Shown here: one piece after another, positions 25,836 to 34,436 of the stretch
Position numbering within the stretch: the first letter of the stretch is position 1
Layout: every line of letters begins with the position of its first letter
DNA from: Bacillus sp. AFS059628
Lineage (GTDB): Bacteria; Bacillota; Bacilli; Bacillales; Bacillaceae_G
Assembly: GCF_002571225.1 (NCBI RefSeq)
Contig: NZ_NVEC01000061.1
Location: 77,160 to 141,159 of the forward strand
Direction of reading: 5' to 3'
DNA: 64,000 nt
Translations under genes and position numbers: made by a program
The notes under the pieces: generated by a model
Told to the model about the DNA's origin: nothing
The model's database searches: none
The model's input: the letters and a program-made list of their open reading frames with translations, nothing else

Positions 25836-28576
25836 ATTTTTTTTTCCTCTAATCTAGATATTTTTTTTAATATTGCCTCACAATGTAAGGTTTTACCCCT
25901 CACTAAAAATTTTTTCTCTTTACTTTGAAAATTGTAAAACAATCTGCTTCCTTTAAAGCAATGCAATATACTTTGAAGAATTGCATCTAAATCCGTTACC
26001 ACAGGACCAAATAAATCTTCCTTATGGTTAATTGGTCCCTCGTTATAATGTTTAGAATAAAATTCATCATAATCAAACTGAAAAAAAATAACAGGCTTAT
26101 TCATATAAGCAAAATCAAATGAAACTGTAGAATAATCTGTAATTAGTAAACGATGTCGTTTTAATAGACTTTGCACTGTTTCTTCACCTTGTTTCATGAC
26201 CTTGATTCGTTCATGAAATACAGGTGTTTCTGCACCAAATTTTTGAGTCTGATAATGCGGAAAGAAAGTCAATTTCATGTCTTTCTCTTCTAACATCTGA
26301 TGGAGCTCTTTACTTTTTAAAAATGACATATATGTCTGCCAGTACTTAGATTCCATTAATTGGTCTTTCGTTTTAATCCAACTTCTCCAAGTTGGCATAA
26401 GTAAAATTTCATTCCCTTTACTTTCATCCTTTAGGGCATCCCAACGTGCAAGCCCTGTTACGATTACCTCATCTTCCTCATATCCAAATTCTTTGACGAT
26501 ATGCTCCTTTTCAAACTGTGAGGACACAACAAATAGAGAATAGCCCATTCGATTTTTATTTAACACATGATTTACGCGACTTACACCTATAACCCCATGT
26601 TGAATAAAAATCTTCTTATTTTGCTGCCATTCGGGATAGTACTTTAAAATGTGTTTATAGTCATCTGTATACATATTGGCTGTTTCTGAATAACTGTTAA
26701 TTGTTTTATTACAAATCAACAAATAGAATGTATGTTTAAAACTTCCGTATTGAATTATATTACCTAATCCTTCAATATTTTTATAATCATTACTTTTCTT
26801 ATTAATAATATAAAAAACTGGAACATCCGGTTGTTTCTTTCGAATATACGTAAATAAGTGATAGGAATTATCTTGTGCTGTATCTTCTCTTTCACCAATT
26901 AACCATATATTCTTTCTACGAAAATATGATCCAAATAATTTATAGAATATAATTGCAAGTAATGCTTTATAATTTTTTCTTTTAAATAATCCTAAATCAT
27001 AGCGAAGTGACCGCTTAATTTCACTATATGTATTCATCATTCTCTTCATATAGTTAGACTTGTGGATTTGAATTGTAGCTTCACTATTTTTATATAGTAT
27101 CTTAATATCCAATGAATTTTCATTTTGATACTTTGTATTATTGCGTAACTGCGCTAACAGAACCCTTAGCGGTTCTTCAATAACAGTTTTCCCTATGCTG
27201 AGGCGTATTGATATTTTCCATTCTCCCTCCTCTAACAAATCTCTTACATTGACTTCTATTGTTTTAAAACCCGCATCATTATAGTCAATGGTATTGTTAG
27301 AAAATAAATATGATATATCAGTACGTAAGGAGTTTTTTAGTTGAATTGTTTTAGTGGCTCCATCTTTATAAAATACTAATTCTTTTTTTATTTTTTTAGT
27401 TGATACATTTTCAACAAATGCATATCCACTAATTGTAAGAATCTCTTTACGAAGTTTTATCCCTTCAATTTTATGAACTACAGTTAAATCATTAACTTGT
27501 AATAATTCTTCATATCGAGGGAAAAATCGATAATAAAAATAATAATATTTTCCATTATCATATACATGTTCTTTTGTAATTAATTCATCCTGAAAGATGT
27601 TTAATAACTTCTCTAAACCTATATAATCATTTTCTTTTATCATTTCAGTAATTAATTGATCCCGCACATTAAAACCTTCTACATGCTTAAAACTAATTAG
27701 GCTTGATAGAAACTTATTTCCGAGTCGAATGACTTCTAAAAGCTTTTCATTTGAAAAACCTTTTCCCTTTAAAACAATGGAATCCACAAAGAATTTCCAC
27801 TGTCTCTCCTCTATAGTATGGATTAATGCCAACTTTTTTTTCTCTCTATACATGGCCGCTAATTTCATTTGTAATATAACTAACTGATTAAAAAATGTAA
27901 TCGTTGTATTTTTAGATAGGTTATTGTTACCGCTATCTACTATCCTATAATAAAGCAAGGGTATCTCACGTACGATTACCCTTTCTGCAACCAACAAACA
28001 TCTTTGAGTAAATAGCAAGTCTTCCCCTACCCAAAGATCTTCATCAAAATGAATACCATTAAGGACGCACATTTCTCTTTTAAATATCTTATTACTCGTG
28101 GATGGAGTGAAATGTAATTCTAAGTTCTTCGCAACATTTCTAATTAATGGGAATTCCTTATTAAATAATTTTTTCATATATGAAAGTGTCCAACTTTTAT
28201 ATTCATTAAAACAAATAATGTTGGCAATAACCATATCTGCATTATTTCCGCTCGCAACCTCATACATTTTCTCATATCCAGCTAAATTTACATAATCATC
28301 TGCATCTAAAAATGTAACATATTCCCCATTTGCTTTTTGTAATCCGACATTACGAGCAGCACTCACACCAGCATTCTGTTGTCTATAAACTTTCAAATTA
28401 CTATTGTGCTTTTCATACTGCCTCAATACTGTCATACTATTATCAGTTGAGCCATCATCAACAACAATAATTTCAATCCCCTTTAATGTCTGCTCAACAA
28501 CAGATTGTATACACTGAGCTAAATATTGTTCTTTATTATAATTTGTAATTACTACACTTAGCTTTACTTTCTTCAA
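25832..28576 (-). CDS. Bimodular GT2 / CDP-glycerol glycerophosphotransferase
   Basis: 914-aa protein. Residues 5-215 are a GT2 glycosyltransferase (LSVVITNYNKEQYLAQCI, VVDDGSTDNS, TFLDADDY, WVGEDLLF). A middle domain of beta-rich character follows. From about residue 555 comes a TagF/TagB-type glycerophosphotransferase (KNIWLIGERE, FIQHGVIG, PTWRSW, FFPHY, ITDYSTVSFDFAYMNKPVIFF), which transfers glycerol-phosphate from CDP-glycerol and carries the catalytic His residues of the family. It is parallel to the 1179-aa protein without the DUF6270 part, so two bifunctional polymerases probably alternate or act in sequence. It is probably peripheral to the membrane's inner face. Confidence 0.83.
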   Translation of the reverse strand: MKKVKLSVVITNYNKEQYLAQCIQSVVEQTLKGIEIIVVDDGSTDNSMTVLRQYEKHNSNLKVYRQQNAGVSAARNVGLQKANGEYVTFLDADDYVNLAGYEKMYEVASGNNADMVIANIICFNEYKSWTLSYMKKLFNKEFPLIRNVAKNLELHFTPSTSNKIFKREMCVLNGIHFDEDLWVGEDLLFTQRCLLVAERVIVREIPLLYYRIVDSGNNNLSKNTTITFFNQLVILQMKLAAMYREKKKLALIHTIEERQWKFFVDSIVLKGKGFSNEKLLEVIRLGNKFLSSLISFKHVEGFNVRDQLITEMIKENDYIGLEKLLNIFQDELITKEHVYDNGKYYYFYYRFFPRYEELLQVNDLTVVHKIEGIKLRKEILTISGYAFVENVSTKKIKKELVFYKDGATKTIQLKNSLRTDISYLFSNNTIDYNDAGFKTIEVNVRDLLEEGEWKISIRLSIGKTVIEEPLRVLLAQLRNNTKYQNENSLDIKILYKNSEATIQIHKSNYMKRMMNTYSEIKRSLRYDLGLFKRKNYKALLAIIFYKLFGSYFRRKNIWLIGEREDTAQDNSYHLFTYIRKKQPDVPVFYIINKKSNDYKNIEGLGNIIQYGSFKHTFYLLICNKTINSYSETANMYTDDYKHILKYYPEWQQNKKIFIQHGVIGVSRVNHVLNKNRMGYSLFVVSSQFEKEHIVKEFGYEEDEVIVTGLARWDALKDESKGNEILLMPTWRSWIKTKDQLMESKYWQTYMSFLKSKELHQMLEEKDMKLTFFPHYQTQKFGAETPVFHERIKVMKQGEETVQSLLKRHRLLITDYSTVSFDFAYMNKPVIFFQFDYDEFYSKHYNEGPINHKEDLFGPVVTDLDAILQSILHCFKGSRLFYNFQSKEKKFLVRGKTLHCEAILKKISRLEEKKI

Positions 28577-28641
28577 GAAACCCTCATTCCCATCTTTTAG
28601 TTCATATGGTAACGTAGAAATCGAAAATCTTTTCCCCTATA

Positions 28642-29940
28642 TTATTCCAAACCCTTATATATTTTTATAAAGAATTCTTTTTCATTTTCCCAATTATAAT
28701 TATTACGGGCAATGAAGCTATTTTCTCTCATTTTCTCTCTCTCTTCTGGATGTTCTAGTATGTAGTTTACTCCTTCAGCAATGGAAGCAGGATTGTGAGA
28801 ATCTATACAAACCCCAACATATTCATTTTCCACCACACGTTGTATCTCTGGAAAACTACAAGCAACAACTGGAACCCCGCTCATCATATATTCAAATAGT
28901 TTATTAGATGAAGCTGAATAATGATTAAAACAAACGTTATTTAAAACTTGAAAACCTAAATAAGCGTTCTTCGTATAGTGTAATAATTCATTTACAGGTA
29001 CTTTCGGAATGAATTTCACTTTACTTTCCAAGCCTAAATCCAATACCATCTTCTGTAACTCAGGTTTAATACGTCCATCACCAATAAATACAAGTATGCC
29101 CTTTTTAAACATTGGAACTGCTTGCACTAGTTTTTCTAAACCTCTACCCACTTGAATTCCGCCTTGATATAATAAGATAGGCTCTTCCTGTGGAATCTCT
29201 AACACCTTATGCAAATTAATCGAATTACTGTCCTCTGGTTGTGTTACAAAAGGATAATTATGAATAACCTTAGGATAAAAGCCATATAAATCTTCCGCAT
29301 ATTTTGCACGAGTATGATTTTCCATAATCATCACATCTGTATATTTCAGGAAGAATTTCTCCATAATCCCATAAATTTTACTATTGTATCCAGTGCGGCT
29401 AGTCTGTACCTCATGTGAATCATAGATTAATTTCTTCTTTCTAAATACTTTCGCACAAAGCCATCCTTGTGGTAGTGTATTTAAATCATTGGAATGATAG
29501 AAATCATATTCTTTTTTCAGACCAACCTTAACCATTTGAATCAATATATAAGAGCGTACAATTAATGTCCGTAGCTTTCTCATAGAAAATAATGCACCAA
29601 ATAACAATATCAAACATGTTATCATTGGGAATTTCCACAAACAAAGTGCTGCAATTACTCCAAATAAAAACATTGTAACTATATTTTTCGTTATTAATTG
29701 CTTTACTCGTTTTGCTGCACCCAAGCCTTTTTGTAAAAGAGATAGTCGATTATTTACACGTGTTACTGTAAATCCTTCTTTTCGCATCTCCCATTTAGGT
29801 AAATCATTTTGTTTCCAATCATGAATACAAATCAAGTCTACTTCATAATCCTCTTCAGCTAAAGCCGTGCATTCTCTTAATACACGAGCGTCATTTGTGA
29901 AGTGGTTCCATACGAACATACATACTTTCTTCTGTGGCAT
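28642..29940 (-). CDS. GT4-family glycosyltransferase with internal membrane hairpin
   Basis: About 432 aa, GT-B fold GT4 glycosyltransferase. The C-terminal donor-binding half is typical (LLYQGGIQVGRGLEKLVQA, IGDGRIKPELQKMV, SSNKLFEYMMSGVPVVA with the E-x7-E-like pair). Between the two Rossmann halves, around residues 88-125, sit two hydrophobic spans that probably anchor it to the membrane, an unusual insertion for the family. Two consecutive ATG codons occur at 29943 and 29940; the second is better spaced from GGAGG, so I use it. The start lies within the 3' end of the upstream GT4 gene. Donor sugar unknown. Confidence 0.8.
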   Translation of the reverse strand: MPQKKVCMFVWNHFTNDARVLRECTALAEEDYEVDLICIHDWKQNDLPKWEMRKEGFTVTRVNNRLSLLQKGLGAAKRVKQLITKNIVTMFLFGVIAALCLWKFPMITCLILLFGALFSMRKLRTLIVRSYILIQMVKVGLKKEYDFYHSNDLNTLPQGWLCAKVFRKKKLIYDSHEVQTSRTGYNSKIYGIMEKFFLKYTDVMIMENHTRAKYAEDLYGFYPKVIHNYPFVTQPEDSNSINLHKVLEIPQEEPILLYQGGIQVGRGLEKLVQAVPMFKKGILVFIGDGRIKPELQKMVLDLGLESKVKFIPKVPVNELLHYTKNAYLGFQVLNNVCFNHYSASSNKLFEYMMSGVPVVACSFPEIQRVVENEYVGVCIDSHNPASIAEGVNYILEHPEEREKMRENSFIARNNYNWENEKEFFIKIYKGLE

Positions 29941-31150
29941 CATTTTCCTCCATTAAACTTGTTAATACTTTAATATTATTTTTCCACCTCAAATATTGGA
30001 AAGCAAATTCATGCCCATTGTTTCCCATTTTTCTACGCAATATCTCATTTTCAGCTAGTTTGATAATGTGCTCTCCTAATTCTTTAACTGTTCGATCATT
30101 TGAAATCAAACCACATTGAGCTTCATTAATAACTTTCTCAGCATATCCAGACACATCTCCAATAATAGGCTTTTTCATACACATATAATCAATAACCTTC
30201 CCTGGCAAAACGGTTTGAAATACTTTTTCATCTACTAAACTAACATATGCAATATGTGCCTTTGCAACTTCTTTTAGGGTTTTATTACGACTTTTCGCTT
30301 TAATAATTTCTATATTAGAAAGTTTTTTTTCTTTAATAACCTCAGCCACCTGATAACTTTTAAACCCATAACCAATTATTTTAAATTTAATATTTTCCTT
30401 TTCTCGTAGATATTCAGCCACCTCGATCAACTTTAATACATCTTGAGCTAACCCTATATTTCCTGTATAAATTACTTCAACTATTTTAGTACTTGAATCA
30501 GTTATAGCTTGTTTAGTTTCTATCATATGTAATTCTTCTTCTGTTAAAGAGTTTGGCATAAATGATACTTTTTCACGTCTAACCCCTTTTAACTCCAGGT
30601 ATGGAATAAACCCTGCACTATTTACAATAATTTGATCAGCTACACGATATAACATCTTTTCTAAAGCATATGCTATCGATAATACAAACCGATTTGCAAA
30701 AACTCCAACTCCTAACAATGATTCCGGCCATAAATCTCGTACATCTAATAATAATTCAGCTTTCAACTTTTTTTTAGCAAAAAAGCCTGCTATACCAATA
30801 AAAATAGGTGGAGTTGAAACAAATACATAATCATATTTTTTATCCATACGGAATATAGCCATAATAAAAAGCATTGTGATTTCTAAATACAAAAATAATC
30901 TTCTTAGCATATTATTTGTGTATTTTTTCACTCTTGGTTTTACTCTTATAACATCTTCACTATTTATCGATTCTTCATCCCAAAATTCCTTCTTCTTATA
31001 TAAATTCTCATTTGGATATCTTGGATCAGTAGTCAAGATTGTAACATCGTATCCTCTTTCACTTAATTCCAAATAAATATTCTTTATTCTATTTGCTGCA
31101 CTTCCGATTTCTGGATAAAAATTTTGTGCTATTACTAACACCTTCTTCAT
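29891..31150 (-). CDS. GT4-family glycosyltransferase (WbuB-like)
   Basis: 419-aa GT-B glycosyltransferase, first gene of the surface-polymer operon. N-terminus FYPEIGSAANRIKNIYLELSERGYDVTILTT is the acceptor-side motif of WbuB-like GT4 enzymes. It has a hydrophobic stretch near residues 85-95, DVRDLWPESL, and a C-terminal half with YTGNIGLAQDVLKLIE and GKVIDYMCMKKPIIGD. It probably adds an early sugar to a lipid-linked primer; no initiating sugar-phosphate transferase is present in the window. The last ~16 codons overlap the next GT4 gene by about 50 nt in another frame. Confidence 0.82.
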   Translation of the reverse strand: MKKVLVIAQNFYPEIGSAANRIKNIYLELSERGYDVTILTTDPRYPNENLYKKKEFWDEESINSEDVIRVKPRVKKYTNNMLRRLFLYLEITMLFIMAIFRMDKKYDYVFVSTPPIFIGIAGFFAKKKLKAELLLDVRDLWPESLLGVGVFANRFVLSIAYALEKMLYRVADQIIVNSAGFIPYLELKGVRREKVSFMPNSLTEEELHMIETKQAITDSSTKIVEVIYTGNIGLAQDVLKLIEVAEYLREKENIKFKIIGYGFKSYQVAEVIKEKKLSNIEIIKAKSRNKTLKEVAKAHIAYVSLVDEKVFQTVLPGKVIDYMCMKKPIIGDVSGYAEKVINEAQCGLISNDRTVKELGEHIIKLAENEILRRKMGNNGHEFAFQYLRWKNNIKVLTSLMEENDATEESMYVRMEPLHK

Positions 31151-31238
31151 TTATCTATGTCCCTTCTTCCTCCCATATCAAATAATACCCCATTCTATTT
31201 CACCTAATTACTTACTATTTTTACTATTTTTTAACAAA

Positions 31239-31278
31239 GCTCACTTTAAATTTACAAAGTTCGCTTTAAATTTACAAA
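31239..31278. promoter_or_regulatory. Two 20-bp tandem repeats upstream of the surface-polymer operon
   Basis: GCTCACTTTAAATTTACAAA then GTTCGCTTTAAATTTACAAA, directly adjacent (18/20 identical), with a partial third copy (TTAACAAA) beside them. They lie about 90-130 bp before the first gene. The 20-bp phasing suggests a protein-binding array. Confidence 0.5.
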
Positions 31279-31390
31279 TACAAGGATATCACTAAATCTG
31301 ACAAAATTGAACCTTTCTAATTAATAATTTACCTTTTTACAACTCATATAAATACAACATAATATATAAATATTAATATAAATATAAATA

Positions 31391-31432
31391 AACCTTGAGC
31401 AGTAGATAATAAATCCAACTGTTCAAGGTTTA
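31391..31432 (-). terminator. Terminator of mbl
   Basis: 13-bp stem AAACCTTGAGCAG / CTGTTCAAGGTTT (one mismatch) followed by an AT-rich run on the minus strand (TATTTATATT). Confidence 0.7.
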
Positions 31433-31448
31433 CATATTAATTCAACAT

Positions 31449-32450
31449 TTATCGTAAAGCACGACGTGGTAATTTATCGATATTCTCTAACATAATGCCT
31501 GTACCAACCGCAACGCAGTGCATTGGGTTTTCAGCAATTAATACTGGTACTTTTAGTTCTTCTGCTAGAAGCATGTCGATACCGTGTAGTAAAGCTCCAC
31601 CGCCTGTTAGAATAACACCGCGGTCGATGATGTCCGCCGATAATTCTGGTGGTGTACGTTCTAGTACGCCTTTTGCAGCTTGTACAATAACTGCTGCATT
31701 TTCTTTTAATGCTTCTGTAATTTCTTCAGAGCATACTGTAATTGTACGTGGTAAGCCTGTTACCATGTCACGTCCACGAATTTCAAGCTCTTCGCTACGT
31801 GCACCTGGGAATACTGTACCAACTTTAATTTTAATATCTTCTGAAGTACGTTCTCCGATTAATAGCTTATACTTACGTTTAATGTAGTTTAAGATCTCCA
31901 TATCAAACTTATCGCCAGCCATTTTGATAGAGGAAGAGGTAACAATATCACCCATAGATAGTACAGCGATATCTGTTGTACCTCCACCAATATCAACAAC
32001 CATGTTACCGCTTGGTTGGAAGATTTCCATACCAGCACCAACTGCGGCTACTTTTGGTTCTTCTTCTAAGAATACTGTTTTACCACCTGAACGTTCAGCA
32101 GCCTCACGAATTGCTTTTTGTTCTACTGATGTGATATTTGTTGGACAACAAATTAAAATGCGAGGTTTTGAAAAGAAGCTCTTTACGTCCAATTTGTTAA
32201 TGAAATACTTTAACATTGCTTCTGTAATTTCGAAATCTGCGATTACACCATCTTTAAGTGGACGAATTGCTACAATATTACCGGGCGTACGTCCCACCAT
32301 ACTTCTTGCTTCTTCACCTACTGCTAATACTTTACCTGTGTTACGATCAATAGCAACAACAGATGGCTCATTCAATACAATACCCTTACCTTTAACATGG
32401 ATTAATACGTTAGCCGTACCTAGGTCAATTCCGATATCTCGCGCAAACAT
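31449..32450 (-). CDS. mbl: MreB-like cell-shape protein Mbl
   Basis: 333-aa bacterial actin that forms membrane-associated filaments guiding the elongation machinery for lateral wall synthesis. Actin-fold motifs are present: phosphate-1 DIGIDLGTANVLI, connect-1, phosphate-2 MVVDIGGGTTDIAV and adenosine motif VILTGGGALLHG. I start at ATG 32450 (MFARDIGIDLG); the reading frame extends 9 codons upstream to a TTG, but that stretch contains the GAGGAGG ribosome site. The order spoIIID-mbl is the same as in B. subtilis, which supports Mbl over MreB or MreBH. Confidence 0.93.
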   Translation of the reverse strand: MFARDIGIDLGTANVLIHVKGKGIVLNEPSVVAIDRNTGKVLAVGEEARSMVGRTPGNIVAIRPLKDGVIADFEITEAMLKYFINKLDVKSFFSKPRILICCPTNITSVEQKAIREAAERSGGKTVFLEEEPKVAAVGAGMEIFQPSGNMVVDIGGGTTDIAVLSMGDIVTSSSIKMAGDKFDMEILNYIKRKYKLLIGERTSEDIKIKVGTVFPGARSEELEIRGRDMVTGLPRTITVCSEEITEALKENAAVIVQAAKGVLERTPPELSADIIDRGVILTGGGALLHGIDMLLAEELKVPVLIAENPMHCVAVGTGIMLENIDKLPRRALR

Positions 32451-32611
32451 TCCCGTTTTTTCCTCCTCGATATTCAAAATCAGGTTACACCCGAATTCTT
32501 TTACACCTAATTTCTGATTTTATCACAAATTTAACAGAAACGTAATATTCACAAAAGGAATTCTTCTGAAAAATATTACCGAATTGAAACGGGATGTTTA
32601 CGATCGCATAT

Positions 32612-32884
32612 TTATTGACGTACCGGCTTTTCTACATCTTCTTTTCTATACTTTTGCTTTGTTGCTTCTCCGCCTCTTAAATGACGAATAGACTTATGAT
32701 AATCAAGAATTTCTTTTACTTCATTTGCGAGCTCTGGATTAATTTCTGGTAGACGTTCCGTTAAATCTTTATGGACTGTACTCTTTGATACCCCAAATTC
32801 TTTTGCAATGACACGCACTGTCTTTCTTGTCTCCACGATATACTTACCAATCTTGATAGTTCTCTCTTTGATGTAATCGTGCAC
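32612..32884 (-). CDS. spoIIID: Sporulation transcription factor SpoIIID
   Basis: 90-aa DNA-binding protein of the mother-cell sporulation programme that represses or activates many SigE-dependent genes. It contains the helix-turn-helix VRVIAKEFGVSKSTVHKDL and a basic C-terminal tail (GGEATKQKYRKEDVEK). I start at GTG 32884 after GGGAGGCG, giving the usual length. An in-frame GTG at 33010 with its own good GAGGTGA site would add 42 residues. A SigE-like promoter lies upstream. Translation of either or both starts is possible. Confidence 0.92.
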   Translation of the reverse strand: MHDYIKERTIKIGKYIVETRKTVRVIAKEFGVSKSTVHKDLTERLPEINPELANEVKEILDYHKSIRHLRGGEATKQKYRKEDVEKPVRQ

Positions 32885-33051
32885 ACCACTCGCCTCCCTA
32901 AATTGGATGTGAGAAGTGTGAAATGAGCCTCGCTGCATACGACTTAGAAGTAAGTGTGAGTGCTGTTTGTAAGCGTTAAACATTCTTGGATTTATAATGA
33001 AATGATTCACGATTTCTCACCTCAAACACTCTCTTTGCTTTGGTTTATACC

Positions 33052-33080
33052 ATTGTATTGCCCGCACTACTGATATATGC
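33052..33080 (-). promoter_or_regulatory. SigE-type promoter of spoIIID
   Basis: On the minus strand, GCATATA (33080-33074), a 14-bp spacer, then AATACAAT (33059-33052) fits the mother-cell SigE consensus (-35 near KMATATT, -10 near CATACAMT). SpoIIID is a known SigE-dependent gene in B. subtilis. Confidence 0.6.
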
Positions 33081-33153
33081 TACATGTTCACTATTTTTGC
33101 GGACTAAGTACAAAAATATTTTAACTTCAGAAAAAATACAGGTTAAAACAAAA

Positions 33154-33191
33154 AAGCCTATTAGAATTTAAATACAATTCTAATAGGCTTG
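33154..33191 (-). terminator. Terminator of the deacetylase-like gene
   Basis: 15-bp perfect stem AAGCCTATTAGAATT / AATTCTAATAGGCTT followed on the minus strand by TTTTTTG. Confidence 0.85.
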
Positions 33192-33195
33192 AACT

Positions 33196-34044
33196 TTACT
33201 TACTTGAAATCTCATATTTACCTGAAACTATATTCTCAAAAGTATCCATTTTAGTATCCGCTGAAATAAACCAACGTTTAATCTCTAGCGGTTTACTGTT
33301 CTCTGTAGCATACCCTGCGGAACTAGTAAAAGCTAATGCTACTCCCAATTCATTTAATGCTTCTACCGAAGCATTATTATATTTTCCAAATGGATAAGAG
33401 AAGTAGTTTGTTTGCAACAATTTATTACTTTGCAAAATATCTTTCTTAACATCATCTTTAGCTGCTTTAATTAATGCCGGTTTATTATCTATTACTTTAT
33501 TAAGATCGTGTGTATGACTTCCAAATTCAAATACATCTTTCATTTTTTCTAACTCAATTTTACTCAACGTTTGAATATTCTTAGAATCAAACTTTTGAAC
33601 TTTTTCAGTCAATTTAGATGATACTGCAAATGAAACAGCATGCATTTTATATTTTTTTAGAATTGGGTATGCATAGACATAATTTGATTTTGAGGAATTA
33701 TCAAATGTAATTAGTACACTTTTTTCAGGAAGTGACTTCTTATCTTGTATAAAACCCTCAAATTCCTTTAGCGTTAACGCATGATACTTATTGTCTGCTA
33801 AATATTTAATTTGTTTTTCAAATTCACTTACAGATAAAATATTTTTCTTATCCTTAAATTCTGGATTACTCTTCTTATCTTTATCTTTAGCTAAATAGTA
33901 ATACTGCAAAACAGGTACCTTCTTCTGGTTACTTTCAGCATTCATTTTATTATAAATGAAAAATCCAATCCCCGCGATTAATGCCACTACAACCGCTATT
34001 ACAATAAATAATTTTTTCGAACTTTTGCTTTCTCTTGCTTTCAA
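33196..34044 (-). CDS. Polysaccharide-deacetylase-like protein, metal ligands replaced
   Basis: 282-aa membrane-anchored NodB-fold protein of the IcaB/PgaB-like (CE4) type. One span at about residues 12-31, then the extracytoplasmic domain. Motif 1 is TFDNS (113-117) instead of TFDDG, so the metal-binding second Asp is Asn. Motif 2 is SHTHDLNK (176-183): the first His is kept, but the partner expected at residue 182 is Asn. FSYPFGKYN (motif 3) is intact. Loss of two of three metal ligands argues against ordinary Zn-dependent deacetylation. It may bind wall polymer, or be catalytically altered. ATG at 34044 follows GGGGGAAG. Confidence 0.75.
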   Translation of the reverse strand: MKARESKSSKKLFIVIAVVVALIAGIGFFIYNKMNAESNQKKVPVLQYYYLAKDKDKKSNPEFKDKKNILSVSEFEKQIKYLADNKYHALTLKEFEGFIQDKKSLPEKSVLITFDNSSKSNYVYAYPILKKYKMHAVSFAVSSKLTEKVQKFDSKNIQTLSKIELEKMKDVFEFGSHTHDLNKVIDNKPALIKAAKDDVKKDILQSNKLLQTNYFSYPFGKYNNASVEALNELGVALAFTSSAGYATENSKPLEIKRWFISADTKMDTFENIVSGKYEISSK

Positions 34045-34180
34045 TTTAAAACTTCCCCCTCAACCACAACAAAAAAACACAGTATTTTAAAGTCCTACTG
34101 CATTCAAATATCGTTTTCTTATGTAAAAAATCACAATTAGTATTATACGGTCTAACCTTAAAAATTCCAATAGGTGTACA

Positions 34181-34211
34181 AAAAGAAAAAGACACTCTTT
34201 CTTAGAGCGTC
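34181..34211 (-). terminator. Terminator of the 44-aa membrane protein gene
   Basis: 8-bp stem GACACTCT / AGAGCGTC (one G-U pair) followed on the minus strand by TTTTTCTTTTT. It overlaps the stop codon of the small gene. Confidence 0.65.
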
Positions 34212-34344
34212 ATTCTTCCCGTTCAAACTCTTCTTCTAATAACTGATGGTGGGGAACCTCTTTTTTACCAGCAATGTAATAATATAAAGTAAATAAAACA
34301 AACAATAAAATAATAGCAGTCGACAGAACAAACAAAAATGACAC
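34210..34344 (-). CDS. Small membrane protein (44 aa)
   Basis: A 45-codon minus-strand reading frame beginning GTG at 34344, 4-5 nt after a strong GGGAGGGG. It encodes one transmembrane helix (FLFVLSTAIILLFVLFTLYYYIA in two blocks) followed by a polar acidic tail (KKEVPHHQLLEEEFEREE). It ends at a hairpin terminator. The organisation (strong ribosome site, single span, charged tail) makes it a credible gene although short. Function unknown; its position between a deacetylase-like gene and spoIIQ gives no firm clue. Confidence 0.65.
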   Translation of the reverse strand: MSFLFVLSTAIILLFVLFTLYYYIAGKKEVPHHQLLEEEFEREE

Positions 34345-34436
34345 AGTATCCCCTCCCTTTTGTAATATATATTCGAGAATCTCGTCATTTTTCCTTGTTA
34401 TTGCAATTTTTTTCTCGAAATTGAGTATTTTTATAT

